This document shows positions 8,453 through 14,998 of a stretch of DNA of 23,807 nucleotides, piece by piece. Under the pieces are notes generated by a model, which had not been told where the DNA came from, searched no databases, and was given only the letters and a program-made list of their open reading frames with translations. The position numbers and the translations under genes are program-made. Source of the DNA: JBDTMC01 sp039934475 (GTDB lineage Bacteria > Acidobacteriota > Terriglobia > Bryobacterales > Bryobacteraceae). Position 1 is the first letter of the stretch. Each line of letters opens with the position of its first letter. The stretch spans positions 1 through 23,807 of the forward strand of contig JBDTMC010000063.1 in the NCBI GenBank assembly GCA_039934475.1, read 5' to 3'.

Positions 8453-9761
8453 GAGGGTGGATTCGAACCTGCCCTGCGCCTGGCTGGAGCTTTAACAGCA
8501 GAACGCCACCCGCGTCCGCTAATTCCTCGAACATCCCTTCATCATCCACTTCCACTTCATACGGTGCGCCCGGCGTCAGCCCCAGGATAAAGTAGGCTTG
8601 CGAATCGGCCTCAAAGCTGAGGCGCGAGGTGACGGCCGCGTCCGCAATATGCAGCGGCGGATCGAGTTTCTTCAGATCGGCTGTCTTCCGCGCGCCGTTG
8701 TCGAACACCTGCGCCTTGCCCTCGATGTACGTGAACAGAACCGCTGTTTCGTCCCAGTTCGAACGTAGCGCCAGCGCGCCGCCTTTTCGCTTCTCATCGC
8801 GAAAGGCGAGCGGCAGATGGAAGTAGCTCAGGCCCGGCTGGTAAGGGTTCGCCCACAGCATTTCATACACCGCCCCAAGCGGTGATTTCATGAGGTAGCG
8901 ATCCTGCATCAGCCACCCTTGCAGAAACTGGCTCTCCACAGCGTTGTTGTCATAGGCCACCATCACGAACTCGCCGGCGCGCGCCAGCGCGGCGCGGTGC
9001 AAGTCGGGGTCGCCGTCTTCGTAGAACACGGGGATGCGGTACTCATTCTCCGGAGCCGGATAAGGTGCCGGATAGTAACTGAGCAGTAGATACGAAGGCA
9101 GATCGTGAAAGAAGGCGGGAACCGGATCGCGCAGTTCGATATTCGTGTTGTCGCGCACCGCATGGAGAAATTCGAACAAAGGCAGAACGTCGTCCCGGTG
9201 GATCACCGGCTCGCCCTTCTGGATGGACGGGACAACGTACCCGCGCCACCAGTCCACCACGGCTGTCCGCATCGTATTCTCGGTGAGGTCTGGTTTGCGC
9301 TCGGCCAGCGCCGCGGCGGCTAGCACGCGCGCGCTCATCGTCTTAATGTCTGTCTTGCCCGCGCTTTGGGCGATGCTTTTTTCCAGTCGCGATGCCAAGG
9401 CGTCCCTTTGTGCCGCCGGAACCGCTTTCGCGCACCAGTCGAACACAATCGCCTGCTGGCGCAAATCCGCCCCTGTCCCGAGGGCCCACTCCACAGCGGC
9501 CTTGGCGTAAGCCGGGTCGCTCTTGATCATGAAATAGAGCGCGTTGGCCAAGCCGGGTTCCGGCATCAAGGCCTTCCCCTCCATCAGCGTCTGGTAGTGT
9601 TGCCAGCGCATCGAATCCCGTTCGCGCTCCCGCCGCAGCAAGCGTAATCGCCGGGCATTGAGGAAGAGGCGCGGTGCCTCGGTGTAAACCTTGAAGTCTT
9701 CGTCGGAGGGAGTCTGAACGGCAGCCGGCAGCAGCGCCAGCAGAAGGATCGGGGCAAGCAT
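8427..9761 (-). CDS. Secreted protein, heparinase II/III-like or related alpha/alpha-toroid architecture (tentative)
   Basis: 444 residues from the ATG at 9761, which begins a clear signal peptide (MLAPILLLALLPAAVQT). The N-terminal two-thirds is rich in helices with aromatic and charged patches (FLNARRLRLLRRERERDSMRWQ in two parts, YFMIKSDPAYAKAAVEWALG, QAIVFDWCAKAVP). The C-terminal third looks like a beta-rich domain (LALRSNWDETAVLFTYIEG, AQVFDNGARKTADLKK, AYFILGLTPGAPYEV). That order, and the phrase on a garment of bare skeleton 'SNWDET', recall heparinase II/III-like polysaccharide lyases, but I see no decisive catalytic motif. The frame extends upstream to 9857, yet those residues are polar and precede the signal peptide, so I reject them. 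Three tandem GACACAG boxes lie 41-66 bases upstream of the start. Confidence 0.6.
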   Translation of the reverse strand: MLAPILLLALLPAAVQTPSDEDFKVYTEAPRLFLNARRLRLLRRERERDSMRWQHYQTLMEGKALMPEPGLANALYFMIKSDPAYAKAAVEWALGTGADLRQQAIVFDWCAKAVPAAQRDALASRLEKSIAQSAGKTDIKTMSARVLAAAALAERKPDLTENTMRTAVVDWWRGYVVPSIQKGEPVIHRDDVLPLFEFLHAVRDNTNIELRDPVPAFFHDLPSYLLLSYYPAPYPAPENEYRIPVFYEDGDPDLHRAALARAGEFVMVAYDNNAVESQFLQGWLMQDRYLMKSPLGAVYEMLWANPYQPGLSYFHLPLAFRDEKRKGGALALRSNWDETAVLFTYIEGKAQVFDNGARKTADLKKLDPPLHIADAAVTSRLSFEADSQAYFILGLTPGAPYEVEVDDEGMFEELADAGGVLLLKLQPGAGQVRIHPPTGLGPTR

Positions 9762-9801
9762 CCGGTCCGATTGTGGCACACCGGAGTCCCTCGCCGCAGA
9801 A

Positions 9802-9838
9802 CTGTGTCGCACTGTGTCGGCTGTGTCCCAGTGACACA
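9802..9838 (-). promoter_or_regulatory. Triple GACACAG box upstream of the secreted heparinase-like gene
   Basis: On the + strand CTGTGTC occurs at 9802-9808, 9812-9818 and 9821-9827, spaced ten and nine bases apart, followed by the inverted arm GACACA at 9833-9838. Read on the gene's strand this is a row of GACACAG boxes on about the same helix face, 41-66 bases upstream of the start codon. It looks like an operator for a dimeric regulator; the regulator is unknown. Confidence 0.45.
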
Positions 9839-10087
9839 AACGGCCATCGCTGCCCACTTCTATCTAATTGATTTCAATCGCTGTACCCACCACGCATGGG
9901 TGGCACCCCAATTGCTTATACAGATAACGAATTGATGAAGTAACCTTGAAACCTGCCCTCTGTTGTAGTGAGTAGGCGGATAAGCGAGTGGGCTGTAGAC
10001 AGCGTGCTTGCGGGAGCCGGTGTTTTTGAGTTTAAAAACCGCTCATTTGTCCGTTTGCAAGTTGCAACAGAGGGGTTTTTTTAGGAG
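9839..10087. other. Gene-free stretch with small inverted repeats
   Basis: No protein gene is supported here. It contains a hairpin with arms CCCACC (9886-9891) and GGGTGG (9898-9903) around ACGCAT. There is an AT-rich hairpin at 10019-10040 (GTTTTT/AAAAAC arms) and two self-complementary TTGCAA hexamers one base apart (10055-10060 and 10062-10067), followed by a T-run at 10076-10082. Promoter signals for the downstream RNA would have to lie here, but I cannot point to a convincing -35/-10 pair. Confidence 0.4.
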
Positions 10088-10357
10088 AGGTTGCCATCGA
10101 TACAAGCTTACCGGGACCTAGGTTTCGGTCGCAGTCTGGCATTCATGGTGAAGGATAGATAGGACGCGGGCCTCGCCAGGAATGAAGTGGCAAGCGGGTT
10201 TAGTTGTTCCAGACGTGCCGGCGCCGGGCCCCAGCCCTTCATACAGGGGCGGGCCGCATCTGATACCGGGCTCTCAGTGGTCTCGTCCAAACCGGTGTTG
10301 ATGCGGCTTTTCTGTTCTCGCGGGCAGGCGGTGATTCTCCGCCTGCCCGTTTTCTGT
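10088..10357 (+). ncRNA. Predicted structured non-coding RNA with its own terminator, family not recognised
   Basis: Hand folding gives nested helices on the + strand. P1: 10093-10103 with 10295-10307 (11 pairs, two-base bulge). P2: 10112-10118 with 10279-10285 (7 pairs). P3: 10131-10139 with 10209-10218 (9 pairs, one bulged G). P4/P5: 10140-10154 with 10171-10184 (5 pairs, A-G mismatch, 8 pairs with a bulged A). P6: 10227-10238 with 10245-10255 (GGCCC/GGGCC plus CCCU/AGGG, loop UCAUAC). P1, P2 and P5 contain four G-U pairs that would become C-A mismatches on the other strand, so the RNA is read on +. A strong terminator follows at 10321-10353. No ORF uses this strand here. I do not see RNase P, tmRNA, SRP or 6S signatures. 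The 5' end is uncertain. Confidence 0.6.
10321..10353 (+). terminator. Rho-independent terminator of the predicted ncRNA
   Basis: An 11-bp perfect GC-rich stem (CGGGCAGGCGG with CCGCCTGCCCG), loop TGATTCT, followed by TTTTCTGTCT. The T-run is on the + side only. On the - side, downstream of the WXXGXW-protein gene, the bases after the stem are CGAGAACAG, so function in that direction is weaker. Confidence 0.85.
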
Positions 10358-10359
10358 CT

Positions 10360-10668
10360 CTAACGACGCCAATAGCCGGGATAGTAGTGCCGCCCGTAAT
10401 ACCGCGGTCCCACCCAATTGGCGCGGGCGTACGGTGGCCGGGCCCAATAGCCGGCGCGCCACGCATAACGCGGCCCGCTAGGATACCAATAACCGCTCAC
10501 CCACGAGTACCCCGGGCGCGCATACGTCCGACGAGAGTAGTAGGCGGCCGGAGGTGGCGGTGGTGGCCCGTATCCGCCGATACCAACCCCTACGAACACT
10601 CTTGGGCCGGCCCAAAGGGCGCTGCCTGCCAGTAACACCAGTGATGCTGCTAATAGTTTTGTTTTCAT
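10360..10668 (-). CDS. Small secreted WXXGXW-repeat (YXWXGXW-type) protein
   Basis: 102 residues. A signal peptide (MKTKLLAASLVLLAGSALWA) is followed by a Gly/Pro linker (VGIGGYGPPPPPPAAYY) and then Tyr/Trp/Arg-rich repeats: SWVSGYWYPSGPRYAWRAGY, then WARPPYARANWVGPRYYGRH and YYPGYWRR. These match the WxxGxW pattern of small basic envelope proteins of unknown function. The ATG at 10668 has GGAGG five bases upstream; the longer frame to 10710 lacks such a signal. It is predicted to be periplasmic or surface bound. Its stop lies six bases from the terminator stem of the ncRNA's T-tract side. Confidence 0.8.
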   Translation of the reverse strand: MKTKLLAASLVLLAGSALWAGPRVFVGVGIGGYGPPPPPPAAYYSRRTYARPGYSWVSGYWYPSGPRYAWRAGYWARPPYARANWVGPRYYGRHYYPGYWRR

Positions 10669-10761
10669 CGCATCCTCCAACGCGGAGTAGTGATGCAAAT
10701 ACCATGCCATTTGGAAGGTGTTGAAAACGAAAGAAGTACAACGGCAGAAGCGTGGCCAGAC

Positions 10762-10778
10762 TCCACCACCATGGTGGA
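10762..10778. repeat. Inverted repeat between the zinc-ribbon gene and the WXXGXW gene
   Basis: TCCACC and GGTGGA flank ACCAT; the inner CCACCATGGTGG is a perfect palindrome. It lies just after the zinc-ribbon gene on the - strand. There is no T-run on that strand, so it may be a weak terminator or a protein site. Confidence 0.35.
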
Positions 10779-10790
10779 TTTCGGCCGCTG

Positions 10791-11099
10791 CTAGTATTCC
10801 AGCGTGCCTGTTCGCGGGGCTTCGCTCCCGGCGGGCAGGTAGAGAGTCTTGCAGTTCTCACAGCGGTAGATCTCGGCGTCGGCGCCGAACTTGGCCTTCA
10901 CGTCATCGCCGAAAAAGTACCAGCGCTTCAAATGACCCGCGCAAATTTTGCCCTTCGCGTCCTTTTCGTTACAAGCCCGCATACGCGGCAGGCGCCGCTT
11001 CACCTTCGTGCCGTTCTCAAGTGTCGCCACCAGCTCGCAGGGGTCTACTGCCGCCGGCGCGGCAGCGGCATTTGCAACAGCGTCAGGATTTGTCGCCAT
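10791..11099 (-). CDS. Small cytosolic protein with putative zinc ribbon
   Basis: 102 residues from the ATG at 11099. After an Ala-rich N-terminus (MATNPDAVANAAAAPAAVD) come LVATLENGTKVKRRLPRMRA, then CNEKDAKGKICAGHLKRWY and YRCENCKTLYLP. The cysteines and histidine (C-x7-C-x2-H and C-x2-C) look like a zinc ribbon joined by about 25 residues. No signal peptide is seen. The function is unknown. The start is supported by a promoter 15 bases upstream. There is no Shine-Dalgarno, and the predicted leader is only about eight bases long. Confidence 0.7.
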   Translation of the reverse strand: MATNPDAVANAAAAPAAVDPCELVATLENGTKVKRRLPRMRACNEKDAKGKICAGHLKRWYFFGDDVKAKFGADAEIYRCENCKTLYLPAGSEAPRTGTLEY

Positions 11100-11102
11100 A
11101 GG

Positions 11103-11123
11103 GATTCGGACAAAATTATACCA
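11103..11123 (-). promoter_or_regulatory. Extended -10 promoter of the zinc-ribbon gene; also copy 1 of a 21-bp direct repeat
   Basis: On the - strand the site reads TGG-TATAAT, a perfect extended -10 (TGnTATAAT), 15 bases before the ATG. No good -35 is seen, as expected for extended -10 promoters. The same 21 bases recur at 13361-13381 with one mismatch. Confidence 0.6.
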
Positions 11124-11151
11124 GTTCAGGCTCCGGGGTGTTCCGGTCACA

Positions 11152-11198
11152 TGGTACGATTCACCTGCACTCGAAGATCGACCCAGCAGGAGAGCCTA
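11152..11198 (+). promoter_or_regulatory. Likely promoter and ribosome binding site of the FG-GAP gene
   Basis: TGG-TACGAT at 11152-11160 resembles an extended -10. AGGAG at 11188-11192 is a good ribosome binding site for the ATG at 11198. That ATG, however, opens a frame that stops at 11252 and is not the frame of the FG-GAP protein. Confidence 0.4.
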
Positions 11199-11268
11199 TG
11201 ATTGACCGGATGTTGCCCTCCGAGTATCGGGACTCGCCCTTGGAATCCTGGTAATCCCCAGCCTGTTT

Positions 11269-13356
11269 GTGATTTCCACGCAGCCGACCTACGCGAGCGG
11301 CAACATCACGTTCAACCACTTACAGCCCCAAGCCTTTCCCTCTGGTGCGTTGACAGGATTGATAACGGCCGATTTCAACGCCGACGGCAAGCCCGATGTC
11401 ATCGGCATATTGCTGGGCCACGTTCCGGAACAACCTACGCAACTGGTCTTTCTGCCAGGCAACGGCGACGGAACGCTGGGTGCGCCCGTCTTCTCCCGTA
11501 CCAGCGTTGGTCTGTATGTTGCGGCGGACGATTTCAACGGCGACGGCAAACTCGATGTGGTGACCACCAACAGCACATTCGTTTCAGTGGCTCTCGGCAA
11601 TGGCGACGGCACTTTCCAATTACCGGTCGCGTACGGTCTTCACGGCAACTCCGGCACAATGCCGATTGTTGGCGATTTCACGGGTGACGGTAAAGCCGAC
11701 ATCGCCGTGGTCGTGAGCTCAAGCAATCTGGCCGTGTTGCGCGGGAATGGCGACGGTACGTTCCAACCGCCCATCATCTCAGCGGTGCCGTCCACCGGCG
11801 GTCCCCCAGCCTCAGCCGATTTCAACCGCGACGGCAAACTCGATCTCGCGTTCGGCGGCGCTGACGTCCTCACAGTCCTACTGGGAAACGGTGATGGCAC
11901 GTTCCAGCAGCCGATAGCGGTGTCCGCTCAGCGCAAGCCCAACTCGGTGGTTGCGGCCGATTTCGACGGCGATGGCAACCCCGATATTGCCGCCGTTTCC
12001 GTCAACGGCAATGTGGCGTTGCTGCGCGGCAAGGGGAACGGTTCTTTCCATCCACCCGTGTTCTTCGCGTCGGGAACCCAGAGCAGTTCCATCGCCGCCG
12101 CCGATGTCAACGGAGACGGCCGGGCCGACCTTTTGTCCCTTGATAGCCATGCTCAATCGATTCGCGTTCTCGCCGGCCGAGCGGACGGCACCTTCGATCC
12201 GCCGGTTTCCTCGCTGGTCGCGTCATTGTTGGGCCTGTGTGTCGCCGACTTCAATGGCGATGGCAAGTTGGATGTGGCGTTGTCGAACTCCTTGGCGTCG
12301 TCGGTGAGCGTTGTGGTAGGCGCAGGCGATGGTACGTTTCTGGCTGCGCCGTCCTATCCCGTCGGTCTCGGCAGTGGCCCTGAAGCCATCGTCTCCGTGG
12401 ATCTGAATCACGATGGGAAACTCGATCTGGTGACACTGAATCCCAATGCCTTCGCGATTCTGCCTGGTCTTGGAGATGGAAGCTTCGGGAGTCCTCTGAT
12501 CCTTGCCGGTCCCACCGGAATCTACTCCACGCAACTCGCCGTCGCCGATCTGAATGCCGACGGCAATCCCGACCTTGTTGCCATGCAACCAAACGGTTTT
12601 GACGTCTATTTGGGAAATGGCGACTTTTCCTTTCAGCCCGCCGTGCCTTACTACTTGGACCTGAGCACGTTTCCCGAAACGATGGTGGTTGGCGACCTGA
12701 ATGGTGACGGCACGCCCGATATCGTTGCCACTGCCACTTTTCAAGGCTTTGACCTATGGGTGCTACTCGGAAACTCCGACGGTACGTTCCAAGCCCCGCT
12801 GCGGTTTCCCTTGATCGCCCAACCCTACCGGGCGATGATCCAGGACGTGAACGGAGATGGTAAAGCCGACTTGGTGATTGCCATTTACAACGGGCTCTCA
12901 GTGAAGTTAGGCAACGGCGATGGCACCTTCGGGCCGGAGATTATGTCGTTCGGCGGCGGGGATGGATTCAAAGGCATGCTGCTCTCCGCGGCCGACCTGA
13001 ATGGCGATGGCAGCCTGGATATCGTACGGTCCGGGGTTTCGGGAGTGGCTGCGTTCCGCGGAAACGGGGACGGAACTTTCGCGCCGCCCGCGTTTGCTAA
13101 CCCCGTGATTGTTAACGGGCTCTGCTTACTCGACCTCGACCACGACGGCAAAATCGATATCGCCGCAACCTCGGAGGCGGGTGAAGTCTTCGCAATCCCA
13201 GGTAACGGAGACGGGTCTTTCGGCGCCGCGTTTCGTTTCGCCGGAGGCATCGCTACTGCCGGCCTCACCACCGGGGACTTCAACGCGGACGGCAAACCGG
13301 ACATTGCCCTGGCGACCAAGATCAACATTACGGTGCTCACCAACACGACACCATAA
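11269..13356 (+). CDS. Secreted FG-GAP/VCBS beta-propeller protein with 14 calcium-binding loops; 5' end probably frameshifted
   Basis: The coding frame holds about 14 repeats with Dx[DN]xDGxxD calcium loops: DFNADGKPDV, DFNGDGKLDV, DFTGDGKADI, DFNRDGKLDL, DFDGDGNPDI, DVNGDGRADL, DFNGDGKLDV, DLNHDGKLDL, DLNADGNPDL, DLNGDGTPDI, DVNGDGKADL, DLNGDGSLDI, DLDHDGKIDI, DFNADGKPDI. Most are followed by LGNGDGTF-type strands. Fourteen would fit two seven-bladed propellers, as in integrin-like heads; such proteins act outside the cell in binding. The annotated GTG at 11269 is only a fallback start. In frame upstream lies a signal-peptide-like stretch (VSGLALGILVIPSLFVISTQ, PTYASG) with no start codon after the stop at 11203. 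The well-placed ATG (11198) is out of frame, so one base is probably missing between 11205 and 11225. Confidence 0.8.
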   Translation: MISTQPTYASGNITFNHLQPQAFPSGALTGLITADFNADGKPDVIGILLGHVPEQPTQLVFLPGNGDGTLGAPVFSRTSVGLYVAADDFNGDGKLDVVTTNSTFVSVALGNGDGTFQLPVAYGLHGNSGTMPIVGDFTGDGKADIAVVVSSSNLAVLRGNGDGTFQPPIISAVPSTGGPPASADFNRDGKLDLAFGGADVLTVLLGNGDGTFQQPIAVSAQRKPNSVVAADFDGDGNPDIAAVSVNGNVALLRGKGNGSFHPPVFFASGTQSSSIAAADVNGDGRADLLSLDSHAQSIRVLAGRADGTFDPPVSSLVASLLGLCVADFNGDGKLDVALSNSLASSVSVVVGAGDGTFLAAPSYPVGLGSGPEAIVSVDLNHDGKLDLVTLNPNAFAILPGLGDGSFGSPLILAGPTGIYSTQLAVADLNADGNPDLVAMQPNGFDVYLGNGDFSFQPAVPYYLDLSTFPETMVVGDLNGDGTPDIVATATFQGFDLWVLLGNSDGTFQAPLRFPLIAQPYRAMIQDVNGDGKADLVIAIYNGLSVKLGNGDGTFGPEIMSFGGGDGFKGMLLSAADLNGDGSLDIVRSGVSGVAAFRGNGDGTFAPPAFANPVIVNGLCLLDLDHDGKIDIAATSEAGEVFAIPGNGDGSFGAAFRFAGGIATAGLTTGDFNADGKPDIALATKINITVLTNTTP

Positions 13357-13360
13357 CGAA

Positions 13361-13381
13361 GATTCGGACAAAATCATACCA
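13361..13381. repeat. Copy 2 of the 21-bp direct repeat, just after the FG-GAP gene
   Basis: It begins GATTCGGACAAAAT and ends ATACCA. It matches 11103-11123 in the same orientation at 20 of 21 positions (C instead of T at position 15). On the - strand it reads TGG-TATGAT, a degraded extended -10. No gene on that strand would use it. Confidence 0.75.
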
Positions 13382-13422
13382 TTTTGCATCCACAACACCC
13401 TACAGGCGGTTATCTCTAATCC

Positions 13423-13434
13423 CGATGTGATAAT
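13423..13434 (+). promoter_or_regulatory. Possible -10 region for recO
   Basis: TGT-GATAAT (extended -10 form) lies about 25 bases upstream of the recO ATG. The -35 is not recognisable, so support is weak. Confidence 0.3.
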
Positions 13435-13458
13435 CTGAATCTTGCGCTTGTCGCTATT

Positions 13459-14100
13459 ATGCCCGCTCGAGTGAGCGAGTCCTTTGTACTAAGGACGTAC
13501 CCTTTCCAGGAAGCGGATCTGATTGTCAGCTTCTTCACCAAGGATCAGGGCAAGCTCCGCGGCGTGGCTAAACGGGCTCGCCGGCCGAAGAGTCCCTTCG
13601 GCGCCGGCCTCGAGCGTCTATCGCTGATCAGGGTGACTTACCTGCAGCGGGAGAGCCGGGAACTGGTGAACTTATTCACCAGCGAGTTGATCCGTTCGCC
13701 GTTCGAACTTCAGGCGGCTTACGAGACAGGACTCGGGCTCGATTACATCGCCGAGGTGGCGGAACTACTGCTGCCGGAAGGCGAGGCGAACGAAAAGTTT
13801 TTCCGCCTGATGCTGGCGGTGATAGGGCACTTGTACCAAAACCCTGTCAATGGATTGTGGCCCGCCGTAACCTATTTCGGCCTGTGGGCCGTACGGCTGT
13901 CGGGCTTCCTCCCGGATATCCGGATAGGCCCTGAATCGCGGGAGATTGCGGAAGAAATGCTGACCAAGCACATCGGAGTGCTCGACGACCGGATCTGGTC
14001 GCGGGCCATTGCGGCCGACCTCCGCCGTCAATTAAACCGCCTCATCGAAGACCACGTAGAAAACCGCCTGCGCGTGGCGCCGCTCCTTGAATCTTTATAA
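13459..14100 (+). CDS. recO: DNA repair protein RecO, short form without zinc-binding cysteines
   Basis: 213 residues, shorter than the common 240 or so. The N-terminal OB fold is clear: SESFVLRTYPFQEADLIVSF, FTKDQGKLRGVAKRARRPKS, FGAGLERLSLIRVTYLQRES and ELVNLFTSELI. The helical C-terminal part follows (YETGLGLDYIAEVAELLLPE, FFRLMLAVIGHL, AVTYFGLWAVRLSGFLPDI). RecO anneals single strands and loads RecA with RecR. After LPDI, many bacterial RecO proteins carry a CxxCG...CxxC insert; here the chain goes directly to RIGPESREIAEEML and contains no cysteine. The ATG at 13459 has no obvious ribosome binding site. The next gene, glyQ, starts four bases after its stop, so they probably form an operon. 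Confidence 0.9.
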   Translation: MPARVSESFVLRTYPFQEADLIVSFFTKDQGKLRGVAKRARRPKSPFGAGLERLSLIRVTYLQRESRELVNLFTSELIRSPFELQAAYETGLGLDYIAEVAELLLPEGEANEKFFRLMLAVIGHLYQNPVNGLWPAVTYFGLWAVRLSGFLPDIRIGPESREIAEEMLTKHIGVLDDRIWSRAIAADLRRQLNRLIEDHVENRLRVAPLLESL

Positions 14101-14104
14101 CTGC

Positions 14105-14998
14105 ATGGACTCGTTTCAGCAAACCGTCTTCAAACTCAAACAATACTGGGCAGACCGTGGATGCATCATCCAAGAGCCGCACGACCTGGAAGTGGGCGCC
14201 GGCACCATGGCCCCGGAAACCTTCCTTCGTGTGCTGGGCCCCAAGCCTTACCGCGTTGCCTATGTCCAGCCGAGCCGCCGTCCCGCTGACGGCCGTTACG
14301 GCGAAAATCCGAACCGGCTCTACAAGCACCAGCAGCTGCAGGTGATCCTGAAGCCCAGTCCGGACGACATCATCGAACAATACCTGGGGAGCCTGGAGGC
14401 CATCGGCATCGACCTCCGCAAGCACGACCTGAAGTTCGAAGAGGACAACTGGGAATCGCCAACGCTTGGCGCGTGGGGCATCGGCTGGCAAGTGATGCTG
14501 GATGGTCTTGAGATCACCCAGTTCACATACTTCCAGCAGTGCGGCGGCATCGACCTCGATCTGGTTCCGGCCGAACTCACTTACGGTTTGGAGCGCCTGG
14601 TCGCCTTTCTGCAGAACAAGACCAGCATCTACGACATCGAATGGGCACCCGGCTTCTCCTACGCCGATGTGCGCTTCGCCGATGAACTGCAGTACTCGGT
14701 CTACAACTTCGAACTGGCCGACATCGATTCTCTGTGGACCGCCTTCAACTTGCACGAGAAGGAAGCGCAGCGCCTTATCGATCTCTACCCGAAGTATCCC
14801 GACAAACAGCGTTTCCCAGTGTTGGCCGCCTATGACCAGGTGCTGAAGTGTTCCAACCTGTTTAACCTGCTGGATGCGCGCGGCGCGATATCAGTGACTG
14901 AGCGCGTCGGCATCATTGCCCGCGTACGCAAACTCGCTGTGGGCGTGGCCCATCTCTGGGCGAATCAGAACGCTCCCGCCGAGGTGGCCGCGCAATGA
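14105..14998 (+). CDS. glyQ: Glycyl-tRNA synthetase alpha subunit
   Basis: 297 residues, typical length. It carries class II aminoacyl-tRNA synthetase catalytic features: FKLKQYWADRGCIIQEPHDL, EVGAGTMAPETFLRVLGPKP, YVQPSRRPADGRYGENPNRL, YKHQQLQVILKPSP, DNWESPTLGAWGIGWQVMLD, GLEITQFTYFQQCGGIDLDL and ELTYGLERLVAFLQ. It activates glycine and, with the beta subunit in an alpha2beta2 enzyme, charges tRNA-Gly. I chose the ATG at 14105 (MDSFQQTVFKLKQYW) because it aligns with usual GlyQ N-termini. A TTG at 14087 would overlap recO and add a non-conserved segment. Its TGA overlaps the glyS start as ATGA. Confidence 0.97.
   Translation: MDSFQQTVFKLKQYWADRGCIIQEPHDLEVGAGTMAPETFLRVLGPKPYRVAYVQPSRRPADGRYGENPNRLYKHQQLQVILKPSPDDIIEQYLGSLEAIGIDLRKHDLKFEEDNWESPTLGAWGIGWQVMLDGLEITQFTYFQQCGGIDLDLVPAELTYGLERLVAFLQNKTSIYDIEWAPGFSYADVRFADELQYSVYNFELADIDSLWTAFNLHEKEAQRLIDLYPKYPDKQRFPVLAAYDQVLKCSNLFNLLDARGAISVTERVGIIARVRKLAVGVAHLWANQNAPAEVAAQ

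Noticed and set aside
10076..10082. T-run at 10076-10082 as a terminator of an upstream + transcript
   Set aside because: The preceding bases have only self-complementary TTGCAA hexamers with a one-base gap and no stable stem next to the T-run.
10088..10357. RNase P, tmRNA, SRP or 6S RNA identity for the structured segment
   Set aside because: The conserved sequence blocks I know for these RNAs (for example GAGGAAAGUCC for RNase P or the GGUUCGA end of tmRNA) are not present.
11202..11687. 161-residue frame starting near the FG-GAP promoter
   Set aside because: It overlaps the FG-GAP gene in another frame with basic, repetitive composition; the FG-GAP frame is the real one.
12223..12744. 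Frames on the - strand within the FG-GAP gene
   Set aside because: Caused by the repeating, biased codon pattern of the FG-GAP repeats.
11380..13310. Possible tandem DNA repeat or CRISPR-like array
   Set aside because: The repetition is at protein level (GACGGC-type codons of calcium loops) with variable unit length; there are no identical repeats with unique spacers.
14042..14755. 237-residue frame on the - strand
   Set aside because: Antisense to glyQ; no domain sense, and the true gene is beyond doubt.
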